NCBI RefSeq assembly: GCF_052115485.1
Contig: NZ_JBFRGU010000001.1
Coordinates: 124,001 to 188,000 of the forward strand
Source: Microvirga sp052115485
Lineage (GTDB): Bacteria; Pseudomonadota; Alphaproteobacteria; Rhizobiales; Beijerinckiaceae
Direction: 5' to 3'
DNA: 64,000 nt
A program made the translations under genes and the position numbers. Positions 37,704 to 46,449 of this stretch are shown here, piece after piece; within the stretch, counting starts at the first letter, position 1; every line of letters begins with the position of its first letter. The notes beneath the pieces are model-generated. The model was given only the letters and a program-made list of their open reading frames with translations, was not told the origin of the DNA and did no database searches.

Positions 37704-38411
37704 TTACCGCGCCTTCTGGCCGAACAGAACGGCCTGAACCGCAGGGTCTTGCAGATTGGTCGTCGAGCGGCTTTCCGCATTAACCGCGAGACCGCGCTGA
37801 ACCGCCGGGCGCGCGAGCACTCGCTCGAGCCAACGTTTCACGTTGGGGAAATCCTCAATGTTCTGCCCCTGCCGCTCCCAGAGCTTGGCCCAGCCGACAA
37901 TCGCCATGTCGGCGATGGAATACTCGCCCGCCACATAGTCGCGATCCGCGAGACGTTTGTTCAGAACGCCGTAAAGGCGGTTGCTCTCGTTGGTATAGCG
38001 CTCGATGGCGTAAGGGATTTTCTCGGGCGCATAGATGCGGAAATGATGGGTCTGGCCGAGCATGGGGCCGAAACCGCCCATCTGCCAGAAGAGCCATTGG
38101 TCGACTTCGACACGCTGCCGTTCGTCCTGCGGATAGAACTTGCCTGTCTTGCGGCCGAGATATTGCAGGATCGCGCCGGATTCGAAGACCGAGAGCGGCT
38201 TGCCGCCGGGACCGTCTGGATCGACGATGGCCGGCATCTTGTTGTTCGGTGAAACCGCCAGAAACTCAGGCGCGAACTGGTCGCCCTTGCCGATATTCAC
38301 CAAGTGAACCGCATAGGGGAGCCCACATTCCTCCAGCATGATGGAGATCTTCCATCCGTTAGGAGTCGGCCAGTAATACAGGTCGATGGGCTGTTGCGTG
38401 GAAGCCGCCAT
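37704..38411 (-). CDS. Glutathione S-transferase (YfcG-like)
   Basis: This 235-residue protein resembles the Nu-class/YfcG disulfide-bond oxidoreductases. The N-terminal thioredoxin fold starts IDLYYWPTPNGWKISIMLEEC, with N-G-W near residue 18-20 and VNIGKGDQFAPEFLAVSPNNKMPAIVD, the cis-Pro region. The C-terminal helical domain contains DRDYVAGEYSIADMAIVGW. The ATG at 38411 is chosen from homology; the frame continues upstream without a ribosome site. It is a single gene divergent from the PsiF-like gene. Confidence 0.9.
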   Translation of the reverse strand: MAASTQQPIDLYYWPTPNGWKISIMLEECGLPYAVHLVNIGKGDQFAPEFLAVSPNNKMPAIVDPDGPGGKPLSVFESGAILQYLGRKTGKFYPQDERQRVEVDQWLFWQMGGFGPMLGQTHHFRIYAPEKIPYAIERYTNESNRLYGVLNKRLADRDYVAGEYSIADMAIVGWAKLWERQGQNIEDFPNVKRWLERVLARPAVQRGLAVNAESRSTTNLQDPAVQAVLFGQKAR

Positions 38412-38601
38412 AAATAGCCTCTCAGTGTTCCTGACATCGGGTCGGGAGTTGAGGTTAAGACATAAGATCGATTGCGGCACTAATCCAAGGCAGGAATGCA
38501 GTGGATAGAGCGCATGGCAGATCCTCCCCCCTTGCATGTTTCATTGTTTCATAATGGAATGACCAAGAAGCCTCACTTCATAAGGCATATGGGAGTTTTC
38601 C

Positions 38602-38847
38602 ATGACAAACCGCATTCTCCGGACCGTTCTCGCCGCTGCCGCTATCGTCGCGCTTGCCGGGCCTGCACTGGCCGAGACCAAGCCGAAGAAGGAACCGACC
38701 GCCGGCCAACTCGCCGCTCGCGAGCGGATGCACAAATGCAGCGCGGAGTGGAAGGAAGCCAAGGCCGGCGGCAAGGTGGCCAAGGACGCCAAATGGCCGA
38801 AATTCTGGAGCGAGTGCAACACGCGCCTGAAGGCCGGGAAAGCCTGA
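38602..38847 (+). CDS. PsiF-like small periplasmic protein
   Basis: The 81-residue protein has a signal peptide (MTNRILRTVLAAAAIVALAGPALA) and a short mature part, RMHKCSAEWKEAKAGG and WSECNTRLK, with two Cys spaced 30 apart. This layout resembles PsiF phosphate-starvation proteins found in proteobacteria, but the match is short. GGGAG lies before the ATG. A strong bidirectional hairpin follows. Confidence 0.65.
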   Translation: MTNRILRTVLAAAAIVALAGPALAETKPKKEPTAGQLAARERMHKCSAEWKEAKAGGKVAKDAKWPKFWSECNTRLKAGKA

Positions 38848-38882
38848 GCCTTTCATCAACCTTGCGTCATATGAAGATATGA

Positions 38883-38914
38883 AGCCCGACCGATTGGTCG
38901 GTCGGGCTTTTTCT
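38883..38914. terminator. Strong bidirectional terminator
   Basis: A perfect 11-base stem AGCCCGACCGA / TCGGTCGGGCT (38883-38893, 38898-38908) with the loop TTGG is followed by TTTTCTTT on the plus strand. It ends the PsiF-like transcript; the convergent GNAT gene stops right after it on the other side. Confidence 0.88.
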
Positions 38915-39373
38915 TTAAATCTTCTTCTTGAAGCCCTCGTGGCTGCGCGCAAAGCCGATCCGCTCATAGAAGCGGTGAGCGTCCTTGCGGGTCTTGTTCG
39001 ATGAGAGTTCGAGCATGGAAGCCCCGCGCTTGCGTGCTTCCTCTTCCGCGAACGTCATCATCTTCGCACCGATCCCGCGAGAGCGCTCGCTGGCGCGGAC
39101 TTTCACGCTTTCGATCTTCACCCTGAGCGCGCCCCGCCCGGTGAGGTTGGGGATGAAAGTCAGTTGAAACGTGCCGACGACAATGTCGTCCGCAACCGCC
39201 ACGAAGAGCAGGTTGTCAGAATTGGCATCGATAGCGGCGAAAGCCTTCTCGTAGGCAGGCACATTGGCAGGTGTCCAGGTGTCGCCATGGGCGCCGAGAG
39301 CGTCCTCCTCATGCAGGCGGATGATCGCTTCGAGATCCTCCCTCCCCGCCTGACGAATAAGAAGATCGCTCAC
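38915..39373 (-). CDS. GNAT family N-acetyltransferase
   Basis: The 152-residue acetyl-CoA-dependent transferase shows the GNAT fold: VAVADDIVVGTFQLTFIPNL, then the acetyl-CoA loop SERSRGIGAKMM and SNKTRKDAHRFYERIGFARSHEGF. The start is a GTG at 39373 overlapping the stop of the glutathione transferase gene by 4 bases (GTGA), so translation is coupled. The acceptor is unknown; the small group with the transferase suggests detoxification of an amine or hydroxyl compound, as inference. Confidence 0.88.
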   Translation of the reverse strand: MSDLLIRQAGREDLEAIIRLHEEDALGAHGDTWTPANVPAYEKAFAAIDANSDNLLFVAVADDIVVGTFQLTFIPNLTGRGALRVKIESVKVRASERSRGIGAKMMTFAEEEARKRGASMLELSSNKTRKDAHRFYERIGFARSHEGFKKKI

Positions 39374-40011
39374 GCTGCCGCCTTACTCTCGTGCGGCAAC
39401 AGGCTCGCTGGTGGGGCAAACCCCGGCAGGGCTTCGACGCGCTTCATCCACGCGGCAATGTTGGCGTAAGGGACCATATCGATCCCGGCTTCTCCTGCGA
39501 AGACCACGGCCCCGTAAATATCGATATCCGCGATGGTGAGCCCTTCCCCGACGATCCAGCTGCGGCCCGCAAGATGCTCGTCGAGTACTTTGAGTGCCAC
39601 ACGGCTGAGACCGGAATACTCCTCGAGCATCTCGGGAGTTCCGGGGCGGATACCGAGTTTGATGACGCGTGCGCGGTAGATCGAGGACGAAAGCCTATCG
39701 AAATCCCAGAACATCCATTCGCGGGCCTGCAGACGCTCATCGAGCGTCGCGCCACCGAACTTAGCAATCGTGTCGGCGAGATATTCGAGGATCGCCGCCG
39801 ACTGGCACAACTGGCGGCCATTGGACTTGTCGAGGAGAAGCGGCACTTGACCGTATCGCTGCTTGGCAACGTAATCGGGCCGCTTGTGCTCGCCCTCACG
39901 TAAATTCACATGCACGTAGTCGAACGCCTGACCCGCCAGTGATAGCATCAGGCCGACCTTATAGGATGGTCCCGAAACGAATATGCCATGAAGCTCGAAA
40001 CGCGCAGACAT
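39370..40011 (-). CDS. Glutathione S-transferase family protein
   Basis: From MSARFELHGIFVSGPSYKVGLM, with ATG at 40011, the protein is 213 residues. The thioredoxin-like half carries AKQRYGQVPLLLDKSN with the cis-Pro and QSAAILEYLAD with the glutathione-binding Ser. The helical half has LAGRSWIVGEGLTIADIDIYG. It is distinct from the YfcG-like protein at 37.7 kb. It precedes and overlaps the GNAT gene. The upstream open frame lacks support. Confidence 0.89.
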   Translation of the reverse strand: MSARFELHGIFVSGPSYKVGLMLSLAGQAFDYVHVNLREGEHKRPDYVAKQRYGQVPLLLDKSNGRQLCQSAAILEYLADTIAKFGGATLDERLQAREWMFWDFDRLSSSIYRARVIKLGIRPGTPEMLEEYSGLSRVALKVLDEHLAGRSWIVGEGLTIADIDIYGAVVFAGEAGIDMVPYANIAAWMKRVEALPGFAPPASLLPHESKAAA

Positions 40012-40125
40012 CGACACTCTCCCTGATCTTTTTGAATTGACGCATTTCTTGCGCAAAGCGGAAAATGCGTGGCGCACAAGCGTAGTCGATTGATTAGCGG
40101 CGCGGAAGAGACAGAATAGGAGACA

Positions 40126-40569
40126 ATGGAGAGCCTCATGCCGAACATCGCGCGCCAAAAGAAACTTTTGCAGCAGGCCGTGGCCATCGCCGCGCTTCTT
40201 CCCGTCGCCGTCGGGCTCTATGGCGTGCTGTTCGGGGGACGCCTCACCGGCGAGCCCATAGGCATCTCGGCCGACAGCCATTTTCGTTATCTATCCGGGC
40301 TTCTCCTCGCCATCGGTCTTTGTTTCTGGAGCACATTGCCGAACATCGAAACGAAGACCGGGCGTTTCAGGCTGTTGACCACGATCGTCGTGCTCGGCGG
40401 ACTCGGACGCGTCATCGGCCTTATGCTGACCGGCCTGCCCTCGTTCTTCATGCTCGGCGGGCTCGTCATGGAACTGGTCGTAACGCCCGCCTTGTGCCTT
40501 TGGCAGACGTACGTCGCGAACCGCTATGCGGAGGAGTTCGGGGTGACAGAGTTGAAAGAGAGCGTTTAA
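40126..40569 (+). CDS. DUF4345 membrane protein
   Basis: The 147-residue protein has four hydrophobic helices and the DUF4345 pattern SADSHFRYLSGLLLAIGLCFW, followed by GGLGRVIGLMLTGLPSF. Its function is unknown. Two starts are possible: 40126 (AGGAG only 3 bases away) and 40138 (GGAG at 6 bases), the latter giving MPNIARQKK; I list the longer one. It is divergent from the glutathione transferase gene and its end is followed by a palindromic repeat. Confidence 0.83.
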   Translation: MESLMPNIARQKKLLQQAVAIAALLPVAVGLYGVLFGGRLTGEPIGISADSHFRYLSGLLLAIGLCFWSTLPNIETKTGRFRLLTTIVVLGGLGRVIGLMLTGLPSFFMLGGLVMELVVTPALCLWQTYVANRYAEEFGVTELKESV

Positions 40570-40574
40570 CGCCC

Positions 40575-40605
40575 CGTCATGGCCGGGCCTGTCCCGGCCA
40601 TGACG
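40575..40605. repeat. Palindromic intergenic repeat, family GTCATGGCCGGG, copy 1
   Basis: Perfect 13-base arms CGTCATGGCCGGG and CCCGGCCATGACG enclose the loop CCTGT, five bases after the DUF4345 stop. The same unit recurs at 47985-48016. It can also serve as a transcript end, but there is no T-run. Confidence 0.8.
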
Positions 40606-40630
40606 AATGCCGGGGCCGTTCAAAGCAGCG

Positions 40631-41125
40631 CTATAGCGCCTTGTCGAACCGAATCTCCGAGGTGTTCGAAACATCGCCGATATCGCGTGACGACCCTTCG
40701 GCACGAGCGTAGCCCAGGCGCTCGTAGAGCCGGTGCGCATCGGTGAAACGGGTGTCCGACCAGAAGAACATGCGCGTGGCTCCGCGCGCCTTCGCATGCT
40801 CTTCGACCAGACGCACCAGCGCGACGCCGAGGCCCTTGCGGCGCTGATCGGGGCGCACATAGAGGCGGTGCAGCTCGCCGGCATCCTCTTCCGGATAATC
40901 CACCGCCGCACAGGCGCAGACGCGCCCGCGTTCGTCTTCCAGCACCCAAAACACACCGCCTCTGCCCGCAAAGGTCGAAGCAGGTTCGCGCAAGTCGCGC
41001 AGGTCATCATGCGGGTCGACATAGCAGCCGGGATATTCCGCGAAGCAGAGCGCGAAGAGACCGAACAGATCCTGCGCGTCACTGTCGATGGCAGGGCGAA
41101 CTGGAAGAGAAATCACGTCATTCAT
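40631..41125 (-). CDS. GNAT family N-acetyltransferase
   Basis: The 164-residue protein has the GNAT core: VFWVLEDERGRVCACAAVDYPEEDAGELHRLYVRPDQRRKGLGVALVRLV, including the acetyl-CoA loop RRKGLG, followed by SDTRFTDAHRLYERLGY. It resembles RimI/PhnO-type small transferases, but acceptor is unknown. Its ATG shares a base with the stop of the SGNH hydrolase gene (TGATG), so both are in one unit with gatB upstream. Confidence 0.88.
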   Translation of the reverse strand: MNDVISLPVRPAIDSDAQDLFGLFALCFAEYPGCYVDPHDDLRDLREPASTFAGRGGVFWVLEDERGRVCACAAVDYPEEDAGELHRLYVRPDQRRKGLGVALVRLVEEHAKARGATRMFFWSDTRFTDAHRLYERLGYARAEGSSRDIGDVSNTSEIRFDKAL

Positions 41126-41763
41126 CAGGCGGTTTTTCCTCCGGCTGCGGCCATTTCCGCAACCTTCCGTTCGAGCATTCCATGCATGAGGCGATAGGCT
41201 TGCGTGGACAGATGAACGCCGTCGATCGTAGCGCCCGTCTTCGCGTGGCCGTCCGCCGTGCTCAACGCGCTATAGAGATCGATAACAGCGTGCCCGTGAT
41301 GCGTTGCGATTTGCGTGATCTCGCGAGCCAAAGCCCGCATGGCCTCGTGCGAATAGAAGCTCGTCAGACGTTTGTTCTGCTCCACCGGCGGCGGCGTGAA
41401 GGCGATCAGCGCGACGCCCGAGGCCGAGAACAACCTGACGATCTTCTCGTAGAAGGTCGCGACAGTCGCTAGATACTCTTCGCCGTGTCCCTTCTTGGCA
41501 TCGTTCGTACCGACGAGGAGCGCGGCGACGCGGGGTTTCGCCGCGTTGAGCAATCGCTCGATCTTCGGTTCCAACGCCTCCGTCCAGATGCCGGAATAAC
41601 CGGCATTGATGACGGCATGGGGCCCAATACGGTTCCAGTAAAAACCCTCGACGATGGAATCGCCGATGAAGAGCAAACTCTCCGGCCCCGCCGCGCCGAT
41701 ATGCGATCCGACGACGATGTCCCGGATCAGCCAATGCGATGCGAAGGGGTTCGGTTGCGTCAC
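41125..41763 (-). CDS. SGNH/GDSL-family hydrolase
   Basis: The 212-residue esterase-like protein carries block I LLFIGDSIVEGF (Ser36), block III VGTNDAKKGHG and block V DGVHLSTQAY with Asp/His. There is no signal peptide, so it is probably cytosolic, unlike most rhizobial secreted members. It starts with GTG at 41763, eight bases downstream of the gatB stop, and overlaps the GNAT gene. The substrate is likely an ester of a sugar, lipid or acetylated glycan; not decided. Confidence 0.88.
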   Translation of the reverse strand: MTQPNPFASHWLIRDIVVGSHIGAAGPESLLFIGDSIVEGFYWNRIGPHAVINAGYSGIWTEALEPKIERLLNAAKPRVAALLVGTNDAKKGHGEEYLATVATFYEKIVRLFSASGVALIAFTPPPVEQNKRLTSFYSHEAMRALAREITQIATHHGHAVIDLYSALSTADGHAKTGATIDGVHLSTQAYRLMHGMLERKVAEMAAAGGKTA

Positions 41764-41771
41764 GACAGTTC

Positions 41772-43244
41772 TTATTCGATCCCGAGTTTAGATTTCAGAA
41801 GATCGTTCACAGCCTGCGGATTGGCTTTGCCGCCGGTCGATTTCATGACCTGGCCGACGAACCAGCCGAGCAGCGTGGGCTTTGCCTTCGCCTGCTCCAC
41901 CTTGTCGGGGTTGGCGGCAATGATCTCGTCGATGGCCTTCTCGATGGCACCCGTATCGGTGACCTGCTTCATACCGCGCGCTTCCACGATCTGACGCGGG
42001 TCGCCGCCTTCGTTGAAGACGATCTCGAACAGGTCTTTCGCAATCTTGCCGGAGATCACGCCTTCGCCGATCAGATCGACGACGGCGCCGAGCTGCGCAG
42101 CTGAGACAGGCGAAGTTGCGATATCCTTGCCTTCCTTGTTCAGGCGGCCAAACAACTCATTGATGACCCAGTTCGCAGCGATCTTGCCGTCGCGGCCCTT
42201 CGCCACCTCCTCGAAGAAGTCGGCGGAAGCGCGCTCGGCCACGAGCACACCCGCGTCGTAATTCGAGAGACTGTATGCGGCGACGAAGCGAGCCTTCTTG
42301 GCGTCGGGCAACTCGGGCAAGTGCTGCGCCAAATCGTCCACATAGGCCTGATCGAATTCCAGCGGCAACAGATCCGGATCGGGGAAGTAGCGATAATCAT
42401 GCGCTTCTTCCTTCGAGCGCATGGAGCGGGTTTCGCCCTTGCCCGGATCGAACAGGCGCGTTTCCTGATCGATGGTGCCACCATCCTCGATGATACCGAT
42501 CTGGCGGCGCGCCTCGTATTCGATGGACTGGCCGATGAAGCGGATGGAGTTGACGTTCTTGATCTCGCAACGCGTGCCGAGGGGCTCGCCGGGACGGCGC
42601 ACGGAAACGTTCACGTCTGCGCGCAGGTTGCCCTTCTCCATGTCGCCGTCGCAGGTGCCGAGGTAGCGCAGGATGGTGCGCAGCTTGGTCACATAGGCCT
42701 TGGCCTCTTCCGATGAGCGAAGATCCGGACGCGACACGATTTCCATCAGCGCGACGCCGGAGCGATTGAGGTCCACGAAGCTCATGGAGGGGTGCAGGTC
42801 GTGGATCGACTTGCCCGCATCCTGCTCCAGATGCAGGCGCTCGATGCCGACCGTGATGGTCTCGGTGTCGGACACGTCGACGATCACTTCGCCCTCGCCC
42901 ACGATGGGGCTCTTGAACTGGCTGATCTGGTAACCCTGCGGGAGATCCGGATAGAAATAATTCTTCCGGTCGAAGGTGCTGCGGTGGTTGACCCGCGCCT
43001 TCAGGCCGAGCCCGGTGCGGATGGCCTGACGCACGCATTCCTCGTTGATCACGGGCAGCATGCCGGGCATCGCCGCATCGACGAGGGAAACGTGGCTGTT
43101 CGGATCGCCGCCGAAGGCGGTGGATGCGCCGGAAAACAGCTTTGCCTGGCTCGTGACCTGGGCATGGATTTCCATGCCGATCACGACTTCCCAATCGCCT
43201 GTCGCGCCCTTGATGAGCTTCTTCGGGTTGACCGGAGCGTTCAT
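41772..43244 (-). CDS. gatB: Aspartyl/glutamyl-tRNA amidotransferase subunit B
   Basis: GatB binds the mischarged tRNA and activates it for transamidation. The 490-residue protein from MNAPVNPKKLIKGATGDWEVVIGMEIH has the family core, including VDLNRSGVALMEIVSRPDLRSSEEA and YRYFPDPDLLPLEFD, plus the C-terminal YqeY-like tail domain. The ATG at 43244 fits the family, although an in-frame start exists at 43295. It is 3.2 kb away from gatA and gatC, unlike organisms with one gatCAB operon. Confidence 0.95.
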   Translation of the reverse strand: MNAPVNPKKLIKGATGDWEVVIGMEIHAQVTSQAKLFSGASTAFGGDPNSHVSLVDAAMPGMLPVINEECVRQAIRTGLGLKARVNHRSTFDRKNYFYPDLPQGYQISQFKSPIVGEGEVIVDVSDTETITVGIERLHLEQDAGKSIHDLHPSMSFVDLNRSGVALMEIVSRPDLRSSEEAKAYVTKLRTILRYLGTCDGDMEKGNLRADVNVSVRRPGEPLGTRCEIKNVNSIRFIGQSIEYEARRQIGIIEDGGTIDQETRLFDPGKGETRSMRSKEEAHDYRYFPDPDLLPLEFDQAYVDDLAQHLPELPDAKKARFVAAYSLSNYDAGVLVAERASADFFEEVAKGRDGKIAANWVINELFGRLNKEGKDIATSPVSAAQLGAVVDLIGEGVISGKIAKDLFEIVFNEGGDPRQIVEARGMKQVTDTGAIEKAIDEIIAANPDKVEQAKAKPTLLGWFVGQVMKSTGGKANPQAVNDLLKSKLGIE

Positions 43245-43467
43245 GCCGTCTCGCGCCTCAAAATTTCGTTTTTCTACGACCGGAGTAAGTGCCATCGCCC
43301 GCCGCGGTCAACCCCTTTCAACCTGAACGCACGTTCAGATAAGCATGAAACCGCAACAGTAATTTCGGCGCCCATTCACAGTTCTTTGACCAACCCGGTC
43401 AAGCTCGCATGAAACTGCCTGTGATGTTGAGCGTTTAACTCCCAATCGAAGGATCGAGGAGTTAACA

Positions 43468-43761
43468 ATGGCAATTGACCGAGACCCGAACAACTATGAT
43501 CGCGACCGTGATATCTATGACTTGGAAGGTCGGAGGTCTAATACTCTCGCTTATTTGATTGGCGGATTAGTCCTAGCCCTGGGTCTTCTTGCCTTTCTCT
43601 TCTATGGCGGCAACCGCGACGTAACCACGACCGGCACCATTACCCCGCCGCAAACCCAGACGACACCGCCTGCACCGATGCAGAGCAAACCTGTCGCACC
43701 CCCCGCCTCTCCTCTGAGCCCGCCTGCATCTCCGGCGAACCCGACAGCTCCGCAGCAATAG
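43468..43761 (+). CDS. Small single-span membrane protein with Pro-rich tail
   Basis: I do not recognise the family. The 97-residue protein has an acidic, Asp/Arg/Tyr-rich N-terminal stretch (RDPNNYDRDRDIYDLEGRR), one membrane helix at about residues 28-46 (LIGGLVLALGLLAFLFYGG) and a Pro/Thr/Ala/Gln-rich periplasmic tail. There is an AGGAG upstream (GAGGAGTTAACAATG). It lies alone between divergent gatB and the convergent EamA gene, with a terminator after it. Confidence 0.75.
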   Translation: MAIDRDPNNYDRDRDIYDLEGRRSNTLAYLIGGLVLALGLLAFLFYGGNRDVTTTGTITPPQTQTTPPAPMQSKPVAPPASPLSPPASPANPTAPQQ

Positions 43762-43780
43762 GCTCGAGCCCCGCTCTTTT

Positions 43781-43813
43781 CGAAAGGGCCCGCAACCTCC
43801 GCGGGCCCTTTCG
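43781..43813. terminator. Long inverted-repeat terminator
   Basis: The 13-base arms CGAAAGGGCCCGC and GCGGGCCCTTTCG flank a 7-base loop between the small membrane-protein gene and the convergent EamA gene. No clear T-run follows on either strand, so it may be a strong stem with a weak tail, serving both transcripts. Confidence 0.6.
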
Positions 43814-43818
43814 CGCGC

Positions 43819-44736
43819 TCATGCCGCGTCGGACACGATCTTCCGATCCGGTGTGGTGATGACCGCGATTCCGGTGAGGACCATCACGATCCCGCCCCAG
43901 ACCAGTGGCCTCAACGTCTCCCCCAAAAAGAACGCGCTGATGGCGACGCCGATGGGCACGCGCAAATAACCCTGCGCCGTGACGCCGACGGAACCCAGCG
44001 TCTGAACGAGCCGGAAGTAGATCGTGAAGGCGAGAGCGGTCGAGAAGACGGCCAGGGCAACCAGAGCCAGAACCGATTCAGCGGATGGCTGAAGCGTCCA
44101 GGGTCGATCCACAGCCAGGCTGAATGGGAACAGGATGACGGCTCCGCAGATCAATGACCCGGCAGCCGTGGCCATCGGGTCTATGCCCTTGAAGCGCTTT
44201 CCGAAAATCGCAGCACCCGCATAGCAGAATGATGCGAAGATAATGGCGCATTGAGCGAGGACCTCGCGCCCGAGACCGCTCAGCGCCTGCGGGCCGACGA
44301 TGACGCAAGCCCCCAACAGACCGAGCACGACGCCGATCAGCTTGCGCGGACTCGTCGGTTCGTGGCGGAACCAGAGCCATGTCATGAGGAAAGCGAAGAC
44401 CGGCGTCATCGAATTCAGCGCGACGGCGAGACCCGCATCCACATCGGCTTCCGCCCATGCGATGAGTGTGAAGGGAACGACGCTGTTGAGGCAGGCCTGC
44501 ACCGCGAAGTCTTTCCAGGCGGCCCTGTCACGCGGCAGGGAAACTCCGCGCATCCGCATCACGACCAGCAACACGGCCCCCGCGATGGCGGTTCTCGCCG
44601 CGATCAGAGTAACCGGCGGGATGGTCTCGATACCGATCTTAATGAAGGTATAGGCAGCGCCCCACAACGTCGCGAGAACAACGAGTAAGGCAAGTTCCAA
44701 CGCGTGGCGGGGTTGTGCGGTGATGGGCATAGCCAT
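43819..44736 (-). CDS. EamA-family transporter (DMT exporter)
   Basis: The 305-residue protein has about ten hydrophobic helices in two EamA repeats (LALLVVLATLWGAAYTFIKIG at the start; the second from about 160, with CAIIFASFCYAGAAIFGKR). Drug/metabolite exporters of this class include amino acid and nucleoside exporters; the substrate is not clear. I take MAMPITAQ at 44736 as start because AGGA lies 8 bases upstream. It is divergent from an ArsR-type regulator that may control it. Confidence 0.88.
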   Translation of the reverse strand: MAMPITAQPRHALELALLVVLATLWGAAYTFIKIGIETIPPVTLIAARTAIAGAVLLVVMRMRGVSLPRDRAAWKDFAVQACLNSVVPFTLIAWAEADVDAGLAVALNSMTPVFAFLMTWLWFRHEPTSPRKLIGVVLGLLGACVIVGPQALSGLGREVLAQCAIIFASFCYAGAAIFGKRFKGIDPMATAAGSLICGAVILFPFSLAVDRPWTLQPSAESVLALVALAVFSTALAFTIYFRLVQTLGSVGVTAQGYLRVPIGVAISAFFLGETLRPLVWGGIVMVLTGIAVITTPDRKIVSDAA

Positions 44737-44874
44737 CTTATCCATCCTATGAATCGAGGTTTGCGATGACCTCAGAAATGCCACCACCGGGGGCCATGGT
44801 CGCCCCCGAATGCTTCGGCCACGACCGAAATGTCTCATGCTGCGCGTCGGGCGCAAGCGGGATAGGATTGTCCT

Positions 44875-45576
44875 ATGACAAATCTTGTTTCAGGCATCGT
44901 TCTCGCGGAGATCGCCGCTTCCATCGGGGATGTCTCGCGCGCCAACATTCTCTCCGCTCTGATGGATGGCCGCGCTTTGACGGCGAGCGAACTGGCGTGG
45001 CACGCCAATGTGAGCGCACAAACCGCGAGCGGGCATCTCGCCAAGCTGGTCGAGACTTCACTTCTCGCCGTCGAGAAACAGGGTCGCCACCGCTATTATC
45101 GCCTGGCGACTCCGGAAGTGGCGCATGCCATCGAGGCCTTGATGGCGGTGGCGTCAACTGGGCCGAAGCGCTATCGCCCCGTCGGCCCGAAAGATGAGGC
45201 TCTTCGCAACGCACGAACCTGCTACGACCACCTCGCGGGTCGCCTCGGCACAGCCATCACCGAAGCCCTGACCGCGAAGAAATATGTCGTCCTTTCCGAA
45301 AGCGCTGGAGCGTTGACGGATGAGGGTCATCGCTTTCTCTGCGATATCGGGATCGATCTCGCGCCAGGGCAAGACCATAAGCGCGCTCTGTGCCGCACGT
45401 GCCTCGATTGGAGCGAGCGCCGCCCTCACCTCGCCGGACATCTTGGAGCCGCCCTTTGCACGCACATGTTCGAGCAAGGCTGGGTCGAGCGTATCAAGGA
45501 CAGCCGCGCGCTTACCGTGACATCAGTGGGACGCAACGGCCTCAAGGAGTTCTTCGATATCGAGGAACAAAGCTGA
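44875..45576 (+). CDS. ArsR-type winged-helix transcriptional regulator
   Basis: The 233-residue protein opens with an ArsR-like winged helix (IGDVSRANILSALMDGRALTASELAWHANVSAQTASGHLAKL, about 14-54, then the wing VEKQGRHRYYRLATPEV). The C-terminal two-thirds has Cys in GVARTCYDH-like ARTCYDHLAGRLG and ALCRTCLDWSERRPHLAGHLGAALC, a possible ligand-sensing pocket, which is common in the YdhB/TrmB-like ArsR group. AGGA is 7 bases upstream of the ATG. Position opposite EamA suggests that exporter as a target. Confidence 0.9.
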   Translation: MTNLVSGIVLAEIAASIGDVSRANILSALMDGRALTASELAWHANVSAQTASGHLAKLVETSLLAVEKQGRHRYYRLATPEVAHAIEALMAVASTGPKRYRPVGPKDEALRNARTCYDHLAGRLGTAITEALTAKKYVVLSESAGALTDEGHRFLCDIGIDLAPGQDHKRALCRTCLDWSERRPHLAGHLGAALCTHMFEQGWVERIKDSRALTVTSVGRNGLKEFFDIEEQS

Positions 45577-45636
45577 GGGCGGGCCATTACGCCTCGAGGA
45601 ATTCTGTCGCCACAATGGAACGGGAGGATCTTCGAC

Positions 45637-46146
45637 ATGGCCACGAAAGCGAACTTCACGCCTGAGGAATGGGCTCGCGTCGTCGCTAGTCCGATGGTTG
45701 CCGGCATAGCGATCACCGCGGCGGATCCGAGCGGATTATGGGGCCTGATGAAGGAATCCATGGCGAGCGGATGGGCGCTGGTCGAGGCGAAGCAGAACGC
45801 GAACGCCGATACGCTCGTCAAGGCTGTCGCGGAAGACCTCGCAGATCCGACGACGAGAGACGCCGTGCGGCATTCTTTTCAAAATCGCTTCAAGAGCAGT
45901 CAAATATCCGACGTCAAACAGAAGGCGATCGACGAATTACGTGGCGTCTCCGCGATCCTCGATGCAAAAGCCCCGGACGATGCCCCTGCCTTCAAGGGAT
46001 GGCTGGGCTCCGTGGCGGAGAAGACAGCAGAAGCCAGCAGTGAGGGTGGGTTCTTAGGAATCGGCGGCGTCGCTGTCAGCGATGCCGAGAAGGCGACCCT
46101 AGCCGAAATTACGAGCGCACTCGGCTCCTCGCACGCAGCGGTCTGA
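45637..46146 (+). CDS. Conserved-looking soluble protein of unknown function
   Basis: I cannot assign a family. The 169-residue protein has GGAGG before the ATG, no signal peptide and a helical, Ala/Asp/Glu-rich sequence. It opens MATKANFTPEEWARVVASPMVAG, then a probable helical bundle and a glycine-rich segment GGFLGIGGVAVSDAEKATL. It lies 60 bases after the ArsR gene on the same strand and could be co-transcribed, although there is no overlap. Tail residues look unstructured. Confidence 0.7.
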   Translation: MATKANFTPEEWARVVASPMVAGIAITAADPSGLWGLMKESMASGWALVEAKQNANADTLVKAVAEDLADPTTRDAVRHSFQNRFKSSQISDVKQKAIDELRGVSAILDAKAPDDAPAFKGWLGSVAEKTAEASSEGGFLGIGGVAVSDAEKATLAEITSALGSSHAAV

Positions 46147-46155
46147 AAGGCCCGC

Positions 46156-46449
46156 TTATCGCCCCGATACGCGCCGCACGGCGTAGGCTACGCTCGCCCA
46201 GACGAGAGCCGCGATGGCCCTGACCGGGTAGAGCGTCGGCGTGTCATGACTGATCGGCGCGATCCAGGGCAGACCGATGCCGGTCACGATCCACGAGACG
46301 ATCACCGACACACCCAACGCGGCGATGGCCGCAATGAAGACCTTGCCGAACTGCGTCGCCCGCCACCCAAGCCAGACCGCCACCGCGATCAGGACCGGAT
46401 CGAACGCCGCGAGAAGCCAGACGTGAAGCGGAATGGAGGGAGGCGTCAC
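46156..46449 (-). CDS. Small membrane protein overlapping the gatA stop
   Basis: The GTG at 46449 overlaps the gatA TGA by 4 bases (GTGA), giving a 97-residue protein with three hydrophobic segments (HVWLLAAFDPVLIAVAVWLGW, VFIAAIAALGVSVIVSWIVTGIGLPWI and PVRAIAALVWASVAYAV). No family is recognised. A start further upstream at 46461 (GTG) is possible. Coupling to gatA implies low co-expression with the amidotransferase. Confidence 0.65.
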   Translation of the reverse strand: MTPPSIPLHVWLLAAFDPVLIAVAVWLGWRATQFGKVFIAAIAALGVSVIVSWIVTGIGLPWIAPISHDTPTLYPVRAIAALVWASVAYAVRRVSGR